Shown here piece by piece: positions 46,201 through 53,220 of a DNA stretch of 64,000 nucleotides. Location: positions 952,059 through 1,016,058 of the forward strand of contig NZ_JALIQP010000001.1 in the NCBI RefSeq assembly GCF_023566055.1. Reading direction: 5' to 3'. Position 1 is the stretch's first letter, and every line of letters begins with the position of its first letter. Made by a program: the position numbers and the translations under genes. A model generated the notes under the pieces. The model made no database searches, was not told where the DNA came from, and worked only from the letters and a program-made list of their open reading frames with translations. The stretch comes from Halosolutus amylolyticus (lineage in GTDB: Archaea > Halobacteriota > Halobacteria > Halobacteriales > Natrialbaceae).

Positions 46201-48710
46201 GGCCGGACGTGGTCGATCGATTCGGGATTCTTCAGCGTGGTCGTGTCGCCGATGTCGTCCCCGTTCAGCATCGCCGTCAGCATCCGGCGCATGTACTTCC
46301 CGGAGCGGGTCTCCGGGAACTCCTCGACCTCGATGAACGTCTCGGGAATCGCCGTCACGCCCTTCTCCTCCCGGACGAGACGGGCCAACCGCTTCTCGGC
46401 CTCGTTCGTCAGTCGCTCGTTAGGCTTGGTCTGGACGAACGCGACGGGCGTCAGTCCCTTCTCGTGGTGGTCCGCACCGACCACGACCGCGTTCGCGACG
46501 GGGGAGTCGGGGTTGACCTGCTTGTCCTGCAGGATCGCTCCCTCGATCTCCTCGGTCCCCATCCGGTGGCCCGACACGTTGATGACCTCGTCGGACCGTC
46601 CGTGGAGGCTGAACGATCGGTCCTCGTACTTCTTCGCGAAGTCCCCCTGGAGGTAGGCGTACTCGCCGTCCTTCCGGACCCAGTAGACGTCCTCGAACCG
46701 CTCTGCGTTCCCGCTCCAGTTCTCTTTCCAGCCGTCCGGATCCCAGTTCTCGAGGTCGCCCCAGACGTACCGCATCAGGTACGGGTAGGGTTCCTCGATG
46801 ATGATCTCGCCTTTCTCTTCGGTCTCCGCCTCGCGCCACGTGATCGATCCGTCCGGGTGTTCCTCTTCTTTGACCCAGACGTTGCCGAAGATCCAGGGCA
46901 GCGGGTAGTTGTGCGCGTCCGGTCTGAGTTCGAAGTCCTCGTTGCCGAAGAAGTGCGTCCAGGCGATGCCGCCGTGTTCGGTGGCCCAGTAGGAGTTGAT
47001 GTACCACTCGCAGATCTCCTCCATGCCGAACTCCTGGACCGCCGGACTCACCGGTTCGGCACAGAACGTCGCGACGCGTAGCGAATCGGTGCTCCACTCG
47101 CGCACGTCGCTCACGCTCTCGTCGTCCTCCATGATCCCCTTGAGGAAGGTCACTCCCGCCTTGAACACCGTCGCGCCGTACCGCTCGATGACGGAACTGA
47201 ACCGGCCGGCGTCGGGGTAGACGGGTGCGCCCTCGAGCAGGATGCTCGTCGTCCGGGTCGACAGCGAGGCACTGATGAGGTAGGACTGGCCCGTAATCCA
47301 GCCGGGATCGGCGATGACGAACATCGTGTCCTCCCCCGGGACGACGTCGAACGAGACCTTCATCGTGTGGGCGATTCCAGCCGTGTAGCCGCCGTGGACG
47401 TGCACGACCCCCTTCGGCTTGCCCGTCGACCCGCTCGTGAAGATGACGAACAGTGGATACTCCGCGTCGACCGGCACGGGACGAGCGGTCGCCCACAGCG
47501 CCCGCACCAGTTCCCGGTCCGGGAGGTCGTACAGGTCCCCCATCGTCTCGACGTCCGCGCCGGCGTCGCGAGCGTTCGCCAGCACGTCCGCCTGCGCGTC
47601 GTCGATCAGGTCCGACGACCAGTCGTCGCGGTCGTGCATCTGGATCTCCTGGCCCGTGTGCTCGACGACGACGACTCGCTCGACCCGTTCGCCGGAGTCG
47701 ACCAGCGCCCGAGCGATCTCGGTCCGGATTTCGGACTTCTCCTCGCCCGAGAGGTCGTCGAACTCCACCAGCGCGTTCCCGACACCGCGCATGGCCTGGC
47801 CCCGATCGACGGTCGCTTCGCCGGCGATCGCCTGGTCGACGCCCTCGAGAATGGCGTTCGCGTGGTGGTCGTCGACGTCGAGGTCGACGAGCGTCCGCCC
47901 GACGATATCCGTCACCGTCTCCACGGGAAGGTACTCGTCGAGCGCGGGATCGGCGTACTGTTCCTTGTACGGAACGACCTCCGCGTTCCGGTAGCCGCCG
48001 TCGCTCGTGATCAACACGTCGGCACCGAGTCGCGCGATGCGATCGGAGAGCGTCTTGTCGCTGAACCCGCCGAACACCGGCGTGTAGACGATCCCGAGAC
48101 GCTTCGCCGCCTCGGTGTAGTAGATCTGCTCCATGATGTTCGGCATGTTCAGCGCGATCCGATCGCCCTTCTCGAGCCCGAGGTTCCGAAGCACCTGGGC
48201 CGCGGAGACGACGTTCACGAGGAGTTCGCGCCGGGAGATGTCCTTCGACACGACCGGTCCGCCGCGCCCGTCGTTCTTCGACTGGTCCCACCTGTCGCCC
48301 TCGAAGTGGAACGCCGTCTCGTCGCCGTGGCCGGCGAGGACGTGACGATCGATCTCGTTGAAACAGGCGTTGGTGAGGCCGCCAGAGAACCACTCGTACT
48401 GGGGCGGCGACGAGTCGTCGAACGCCACGTCCCACGGTTCGTGAGATTCGGCGTACTCCCGTTCGACCGACGAACCGGTCCCGTCCTCGTATCCGGTCCA
48501 GGTTTCCTCGTCGTCGCTCCAGGACAGCCACTCCCCGTCCGACTCGTGGTACCAGTGCAGTTCACGTTTCGCGATCGAACCGTGAAATTCGCCCGGATCC
48601 TCCTCGACTCGCTCCCGCATCGCCTTCCAGTCCTCGCCGGTCCGAATCGGATTCGATCGAATCGATCTGTCGATACTTGACTCTTCTCCGGCGAAATTCG
48701 AACCCGCCAT
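43275..48710 (-). CDS. pcs: Propionyl-CoA synthase, trifunctional fusion
   Basis: 1811 residues from ATG 48710 (in-frame GTG at 48722). Three enzymes in one chain. (1) Residues ~1-870: acetyl-CoA-synthetase-like ligase, TSGSTGKPKG motif at 425-434 and the GRSDEVINVSGHRMGTEEIE hinge, activating 3-hydroxypropionate. (2) ~880-1240: enoyl-CoA hydratase/crotonase fold with both catalytic-type glutamates (GGGNELQ and FGQPELN) and the VAGADIEQF oxyanion segment. (3) ~1290-1811: MDR-type enoyl-CoA reductase related to crotonyl-CoA reductase. Order, length (Chloroflexus Pcs is ~1820 residues) and many long conserved segments, e.g. WFSGGLTNACFNEIDRHV, identify propionyl-CoA synthase: 3-hydroxypropionate to propionyl-CoA with ATP and NADPH. 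Convergent with the Liv-type importer. Confidence 0.95.
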   Translation of the reverse strand: MAGSNFAGEESSIDRSIRSNPIRTGEDWKAMRERVEEDPGEFHGSIAKRELHWYHESDGEWLSWSDDEETWTGYEDGTGSSVEREYAESHEPWDVAFDDSSPPQYEWFSGGLTNACFNEIDRHVLAGHGDETAFHFEGDRWDQSKNDGRGGPVVSKDISRRELLVNVVSAAQVLRNLGLEKGDRIALNMPNIMEQIYYTEAAKRLGIVYTPVFGGFSDKTLSDRIARLGADVLITSDGGYRNAEVVPYKEQYADPALDEYLPVETVTDIVGRTLVDLDVDDHHANAILEGVDQAIAGEATVDRGQAMRGVGNALVEFDDLSGEEKSEIRTEIARALVDSGERVERVVVVEHTGQEIQMHDRDDWSSDLIDDAQADVLANARDAGADVETMGDLYDLPDRELVRALWATARPVPVDAEYPLFVIFTSGSTGKPKGVVHVHGGYTAGIAHTMKVSFDVVPGEDTMFVIADPGWITGQSYLISASLSTRTTSILLEGAPVYPDAGRFSSVIERYGATVFKAGVTFLKGIMEDDESVSDVREWSTDSLRVATFCAEPVSPAVQEFGMEEICEWYINSYWATEHGGIAWTHFFGNEDFELRPDAHNYPLPWIFGNVWVKEEEHPDGSITWREAETEEKGEIIIEEPYPYLMRYVWGDLENWDPDGWKENWSGNAERFEDVYWVRKDGEYAYLQGDFAKKYEDRSFSLHGRSDEVINVSGHRMGTEEIEGAILQDKQVNPDSPVANAVVVGADHHEKGLTPVAFVQTKPNERLTNEAEKRLARLVREEKGVTAIPETFIEVEEFPETRSGKYMRRMLTAMLNGDDIGDTTTLKNPESIDHVRPKCEQWRRRQDLAAEQEILEQYRNVTVQYNAVRGADADEQIATVTIDNPPVNALNERALDELNTVVEHLDRREDVGAVVITGAGPRNFVAGADIEQFLDEVHEFDEAISFPNKAHEAFRRIEELSVPVVAAVNGSALGGGNELQLAAHYSVADQDAEFGQPELNLNLVPGYGGTQRLPRLLGESRRAEGVRDAVKMITNGRNVDAETAHEMGLVDELETDRTARARASELAREHIADDGSVLADARDRRLRKRSAWNEPGEFPADVLDDPIVERNRTQCEHVSEGRSKAFDRAIEAIRTGFEEGIEAGLESEATHFAEAVVDPVGGKTGIEKFLDNASEPLPTRERKSPSSDEIETLQEAGELLPPGEPFFPGVDEIPDYQYAQAVVKDDETGEAAHGDPDEAEVEEIVPVEAPGPNEVLVYVLASEVNFNDIWAITGVPVSQFDSHDQDYHITGSGGVALVVDAGEAVKREGRIAVGDLVTIYSGQSDLLSPTMGLDPMYAGFSIQGYEGPNGSHQQFMLAQAPQVLPIPQEATIEQAGAYVLATGTVWRALFTTLDIDPRTSMFVEGASTGTGWETTKLATRNDVAVTGLCSSDERAERIETLGADAIDRTDDPYDDIWGPIPKDPETWDEWKENGREFVEAFEEQHGGERADYAVSHAGELSFPRTFQLLGEGGKLTFYGASTGYYLTFLGKPGASTPSEMFERAAVRSGDGVLVYYGTDTGDDDVVDETGLRAIEDAREAGARIAVVTYTDEQQEFVESLGYGDAVEGTVSIEGLKRREDDFRWPETLPDLPDAQEDPETFRRTVQQFTDEVFKPLGRAVGEHLRTPKNPRGYPDVVFERADHDALFVSTMLTKPHTGTVVYSEDLEDNRYSMYAPQVWMRQRDVLMPTAEILGTHLSNAYEVEQLNEAIDAGEIDLTEPEVVDWDDLPTAHQAMWDNEHEASSYVAEHALPDEGLTSKEELFLAWAAQDD

Positions 48711-48718
48711 TGTACGAG

Positions 48719-49087
48719 TCACATCATGAACCTGCTAGGCAAAGAGTATTTCGTGAGACAATCTCTAGGAGGGATCTTTCCGGGCCGAGAACGGTCGTCT
48801 ATCGCGACTGCTGTTCGATCGCTGCCCGGTATCGCCGGCGATACGTACCCGATCCATCGATCCGACCGGCCGTCCGCGAGTGCCGTTCGCCAGGTTCGCA
48901 ACCGATCGACCGGGATCACGTCCGCTCCGGACCTCCAGCGCCGGTACACGACGTCCGCGTACTGGACGGCCGGTCCACCGTCGGCGGTCGGCCCACGTTC
49001 GAACCGACCGTCGGCGCACGTCGGCACCGACGGAAGTCGAACTCCGGCGTCCGATCGATTGGCGGTGTATTCGACATATACAATCAC
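48719..49087 (-). CDS. Hypothetical protein preceding pcs
   Basis: 122 codons from GTG 49087 to a stop 8 bases before the pcs ATG. From ~residue 5 to ~85 the frame has the high GC3 and Asp/Arg-rich composition of real haloarchaeal coding sequence (for example GGPAVQYADVVYRRWRSGAD); the last ~25 residues are less convincing. An AT-rich stretch with ATTTTATAG lies 25-40 bases upstream of the start, so this may be the promoter-proximal gene of a pcs transcript. No family recognised. A spurious frame is possible. Confidence 0.35.
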   Translation of the reverse strand: MIVYVEYTANRSDAGVRLPSVPTCADGRFERGPTADGGPAVQYADVVYRRWRSGADVIPVDRLRTWRTALADGRSDRWIGYVSPAIPGSDRTAVAIDDRSRPGKIPPRDCLTKYSLPSRFMM

Positions 49088-49816
49088 CTATACTAAGAAC
49101 TATCTAACTACACTTTGACTATAAAATATTGTCTCATATCTACGGCCGATCGGCTCGGCGTTCTCGGTCGGAGTCGTACCATCGACGACTGCGTCGTCGA
49201 TCGGTATCGCTTTCGACTCGCTGCCGAGTTACTGGAGGTGCCTCTCCTCTAACCAGCGATATTGTCCCTTCTGTCCATTAAACGCGCTATTCCGTTCGCG
49301 TTCTCCGGACGACAACGATCCGGATCGTACTCCTGTCGATCGAACACCTCCCCCTTCGCTCGGACCGTTCTCTCTCGTGTCTGGACTGGTGTTCTCCCGA
49401 CTAGATCTCTGGTAACGTATTTCTACCATTTCTGAATGTATAACGTAGAATTGGTAGATCGCGATACTCGATTTCGACGACCGCGGAACGAATTCGCGGT
49501 TCCGGTCACGTGTCCCGTTCCGCGTGCCGTCGATCGCTCCCGCGACGACACGTATCAAATTATCGTCGCAACCGAGCGTCGATGCACACCTGATTGCAGG
49601 ACAGATTTGCGATCGATGTGTAAGTCGTTTCAGTTGCGACTATTATCTATTGAATTGACATTATGCGCTATTGCTGTTCTTTCACGATTGTTCCCGATCG
49701 CGCTCTCGCTCAGTCCTATCGTCCGAAAGCGCACGTCTCCGGGATGTGATAAACGGGACTACAGGTGCGATCAGTTTCATCACGTTTTATCGCTCGGGAG
49801 GTACTGTCACGCGTAT
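49088..49816. other. 729-base intergenic region with promoter and repeat
   Basis: Left end: AT-rich block 49070-49135, the likely promoter reading left toward pcs. Middle: nothing recognised from 49140 to 49550. Then a copy of the palindromic element (49562-49643), and the promoter of the acyl-CoA ligase gene with TTTTAT at ~49785. No supported gene. Confidence 0.55.
49562..49643. repeat. Palindromic repeat element, third copy
   Basis: About 82 bases with the same design as 36186-36265: GCACACCTGAT in the left arm, TTTGCGATC and GTTTCAGTTGCGACTAT in the right arm. The right arm is the better conserved. Located 13 kb from the other two copies, in a different intergenic region. Confidence 0.6.
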
Positions 49817-51760
49817 ATGAACTGGCGGGACGCCGAACGGGAGTACGAGGACGAGGTGACCGGGGAGACGACGCTCGGACGGATGTTCGAGAACGCGGCC
49901 GAGCGCAATCCGAATCGCCCGGCGCAGAAGTACAAGGGTGGCGTCTACGACCGATCCCTGACCGAGTCGGTGCTGCCGGCCGCTTCGCCGGGGGAGTTCC
50001 GGCCGATATCTTACACGGAGATGCGTGGAATCGTCCGCAACCTCGCGGCGGGCTTTCGCGACCTCGGCGTCGAAACGGGCGATCGCGTCGGCATCTTCGC
50101 GAACACCCGGATGGAGTGGGCGCAGTCTGACTTCGCCCTGCTCTCGGCGGGCGCGGTCGTCACGACCGTCTACACGAGTTCCTCGCCGGATCAGGCGCGG
50201 TACCTGCTCGACGACCCGGACGCGAGCGGGGTCGTCGTCGAGAACGAGGAGATCCTCGAGCGCGTCCTCGAAGTCGAGGACGATCTCAACCTCGAATTCA
50301 TCGTCTCGATGGACGAATTCGACGGCTACGACGATCGCGACGACGTCATGACCCTGGCCGACGTCCACGATCGGGGTGAGGCGGCGTTCGACCTCGAGAC
50401 CTACGAGACGTGGGTCGACGAACCCGAGATGGACGATCTGGCGAGCATGATCTACACCAGCGGGACGACGGGCAAGCCGAAGGGGGTCGAACTGACCCAC
50501 GCGAACTTCCGCTCGAACGTCACCCAGATCCGCAAGCGGTACGGCCCACGGCCCGACAAACCGGACGACGTACCGGTGATCGACGAGCGGGTCCAGTCGG
50601 TGTCGTACCTGCCGCTGGCCCACGTCTTCGAGCGGACCTCGGGCCACTTCCTGCTCTTCGCCAGCGGTGCCTGCGTCGCGTACGCGGAGGATCCGGAGAC
50701 GCTCCAGGAGGACTTCGGCACGGTCCAGCCGAACACCGCCACCAGCGTCCCGCGGGTCTACGAGAAGATCTACGACGCGATCCGCGAGCAGGCCAGCGAG
50801 TCGTCGGTCAAGAAGCGCATCTTCGAGTGGGCGACCGACGTCGGGGTGGAGTACCAGCAGGCCGACGACCCCGGCCCGATCCTGGGGGCGAAACAGTCGC
50901 TCGCCGACAAACTGGTGTTCTCGACTGTCCGCGAGGCGCTCGGGGGCAACATCGAACTCCTGATCAGCGGCGGCGGGAGCCTCTCGCCGGAACTCTGTCG
51001 GCTCTACCACGCGATGGGGCTGCCGATCTACGAGGGGTACGGACTCACGGAGACGGCGCCGGTCGTGACGGTCAACCCCCCCGAGGAGCCGAAGATCGGC
51101 ACCATCGGGCCGGCGCTCCCGGACGTGGAGTTGCGGATCGACGAGTCCGTCGCCGACCAGGAGGCCTTCGACGACCCCGGCGAGGTCGGCGAACTCCTCG
51201 TCAAGGGACCGAACGTCTTCGAGAGGTACTGGGAACGGCCCGGTGCGACCGATCGGGCGTTTACGGAGGACGGCTGGTTCCGCACCGGCGACATCGTCCA
51301 CCTGCGGCCCGACGGCTACGTCGAGTTCCGCGATCGGGCCAAGCAGATCATCGTCCTCTCGACGGGGAAGAACGTCGCGCCGGCCCCGATCGAGGACGCC
51401 TTCGCGGCCAGCGAGCGCGTCGAGCAGGCGATGGTCGTCGGCGACGGCGAGAAGTTCATCGGCGCGCTCATCGTCCCGAACACGGAGCACGTCCGCGAGT
51501 GGGCCGCCGAGGAGGGGATCGACGTCCCCGACGATCCCCAGGCGTTGGTCGACCACGACCGCGTCCGCGAGTACATCGAAGCGGAGGTCGATCGGGTCAA
51601 CGAGGACTTCGAGAAGCACGAGACGATCAAGCAGTTCGAACTCGTCCCTCAGGAGTTCACCGAGGAGAACGACATGCTGACGCCGACGATGAAGAAGAAA
51701 CGCCGGGTCATCATGGACCGGTTCGAGGACCGGGTCGATCGGATCTACGCCGAGGCGTAA
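49817..51760 (+). CDS. Long-chain fatty-acid-CoA ligase, paralogue 1
   Basis: 647 residues from ATG 49817. Long-chain acyl-CoA synthetase type: AMP motif MIYTSGTTGKPKG, the SVSYLPLAHVFER segment, a YEGYGLTETAPVV motif, GWFRTGDI and the C-terminal DMLTPTMKKKRRV that positions the catalytic lysine. Activates fatty acids for beta-oxidation or lipid synthesis. A close paralogue is at 53221-55242. The long upstream frame to 49436 crosses the palindromic repeat and is not coding. Confidence 0.92.
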   Translation: MNWRDAEREYEDEVTGETTLGRMFENAAERNPNRPAQKYKGGVYDRSLTESVLPAASPGEFRPISYTEMRGIVRNLAAGFRDLGVETGDRVGIFANTRMEWAQSDFALLSAGAVVTTVYTSSSPDQARYLLDDPDASGVVVENEEILERVLEVEDDLNLEFIVSMDEFDGYDDRDDVMTLADVHDRGEAAFDLETYETWVDEPEMDDLASMIYTSGTTGKPKGVELTHANFRSNVTQIRKRYGPRPDKPDDVPVIDERVQSVSYLPLAHVFERTSGHFLLFASGACVAYAEDPETLQEDFGTVQPNTATSVPRVYEKIYDAIREQASESSVKKRIFEWATDVGVEYQQADDPGPILGAKQSLADKLVFSTVREALGGNIELLISGGGSLSPELCRLYHAMGLPIYEGYGLTETAPVVTVNPPEEPKIGTIGPALPDVELRIDESVADQEAFDDPGEVGELLVKGPNVFERYWERPGATDRAFTEDGWFRTGDIVHLRPDGYVEFRDRAKQIIVLSTGKNVAPAPIEDAFAASERVEQAMVVGDGEKFIGALIVPNTEHVREWAAEEGIDVPDDPQALVDHDRVREYIEAEVDRVNEDFEKHETIKQFELVPQEFTEENDMLTPTMKKKRRVIMDRFEDRVDRIYAEA

Positions 51761-51917
51761 CCGGCCCCTTCGGCTGTCGGCATCGATCGAACGAGATCCC
51801 TTCCGCCGTCGGCGCCGATCGGCCGCCCGCCCGTCGCGATCGGACGGTTTCGATCGTCGCAATCGTCCGCAAGCGTCGGAACTGTTATCCGTGTGATGGT
51901 GGCGGGACCCGGACAAC

Positions 51918-52580
51918 ATGGCGTTCGTTGCCGAGGTGACGGTCCCGCCGGCGGCGGTCTCGTTCGGCCGCGTGCTCGATCGTCACGACGACCTGACCCT
52001 CGAACTCGATCGCGTCGTCCCGACCCAGCACGGGCGCATGCCGTTCGTCATCGTCCGGGCCGACGATCGGTACGACCGGATCGAAGGCGACATCCGCGCC
52101 GATCCGACGGTGCGGCGTCTCGAATCGATCGAACGGTTCGAGGACGGTCGGCTCTACCGAATCGAGCGAAACGGCACGGTCGGGGCGTTCGCACGCGCGA
52201 TCGTCGAGTCGGGGGCCACGGTGACCAGCGGGGTCGGCGCGGGGGAGGCGTGGTCGTTCGAACTCCGCTTTCGCGATCAGGGGCGGGTCGAGCAATTCCA
52301 GGCACGCACCCGGGAGAACGACGTCGACCTCGAACTCGATCGGCTGCGGACGACGCTCGAGGTCGATCCGGCGTCCCGGTACGACCTCACGGAGAAACAG
52401 TACGAGACGCTGGTGACGGCCGTCGAGTCCGGCTTCTTCGAGACACCCAGGCAGGCCACCCTGGCGGAACTCGGCGACGAACTCGACGTCTCGAAGGCGG
52501 CGGTTACCGGTCGACTCCGCCGCGGACTCACGAACCTCCTCTCCCAGACCGTCGTACAGTGTGCCGAACGGGGAGCGTGA
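51918..52580 (+). CDS. Bat-type helix-turn-helix regulator
   Basis: 220 residues. The C-terminal ~55 residues (LTEKQYETLVTAVESGFFETPRQATLAELGDELDVSKAAV...) are the HTH_10 domain of bacterioopsin-activator-like regulators. The N-terminal ~150 residues are the ligand- or signal-sensing region typical of the same group, without PAS or GAF motifs I can name. It lies between the two fatty-acid ligase genes, so lipid-linked regulation is a reasonable guess. Confidence 0.85.
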   Translation: MAFVAEVTVPPAAVSFGRVLDRHDDLTLELDRVVPTQHGRMPFVIVRADDRYDRIEGDIRADPTVRRLESIERFEDGRLYRIERNGTVGAFARAIVESGATVTSGVGAGEAWSFELRFRDQGRVEQFQARTRENDVDLELDRLRTTLEVDPASRYDLTEKQYETLVTAVESGFFETPRQATLAELGDELDVSKAAVTGRLRRGLTNLLSQTVVQCAERGA

Positions 52581-52715
52581 CCCGCCGTGGGCGGCGTCCG
52601 ATGTACCCTGTGATAAACGTCCGAAGCGGTGAAGACGCAGTTTCATCGCCGGACGACGTGTAGGGGACGGTGTGAGTCCCCCGTCCGATCCCCGGCACGT
52701 CGAGGCTGATCGTCC

Positions 52716-52997
52716 ATGACTGGATCGCGTGCGCCCCGCGAGGAGTGGCCGATCCGTACCGCGGTGAGGGACGACGAGGACCCGTCGATGGCTGTGCTCC
52801 GGGCCGTCACCGAGGCGTCAGGCGGCGATCCGACCGAGACCGCCGTCCTGTACGACACCGTGGATCCGGCGGCGCTCGATCGACTGTTTTCCGACACGAA
52901 CCGATCGACGCGGCGCGGCGTCGTGCGGTTCACGTTCGCAACGTACGACGTTCGACTCGTCGACGGAGAGGTCGTCGAACTCCGCGAGCGGTCCTGA
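52716..52997 (+). CDS. HalOD1 output-domain protein
   Basis: 93 residues, essentially one HalOD1 domain, a haloarchaeal output module (MAVLRAVTEASGGDPTE... LYDTVDPAALDRLF... VRFTFATYDVRLVDGEVVE). Stand-alone versions are common in haloarchaea and of unknown biochemical role. It follows the Bat-type gene by 135 bases on the same strand. Confidence 0.8.
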   Translation: MTGSRAPREEWPIRTAVRDDEDPSMAVLRAVTEASGGDPTETAVLYDTVDPAALDRLFSDTNRSTRRGVVRFTFATYDVRLVDGEVVELRERS

Positions 52998-53220
52998 CCG
53001 TGCGTCGTCGGCCCGACAGTGCCGGACCGGCGGCGTCGGTATCCAGCAGTGCCACGGCAGCGTCGCCGCTGGTAGTGTCGCGGGGGCTGCGGCTCACGGC
53101 ACTGCCGCCATCCCCTCCGAGGCCGTCGTTCACTCCTCCAGACCCGGATTCCCGGTTCGCCGAACCGTCCGGGACGGACCCCTAATTTAATGACACGCCC
53201 GGGACATGGTAGAACGACCC

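Noticed and set aside
44223-48680. Several 400-700-codon frames inside pcs on both strands
   Set aside because: All overlap the motif-complete propionyl-CoA synthase; none shows a recognisable domain.
49436-49816. 127-codon N-terminal extension of acyl-CoA ligase 1
   Set aside because: Crosses the palindromic repeat and a low-GC region; paralogue 2 has no counterpart and aligns from 49817.
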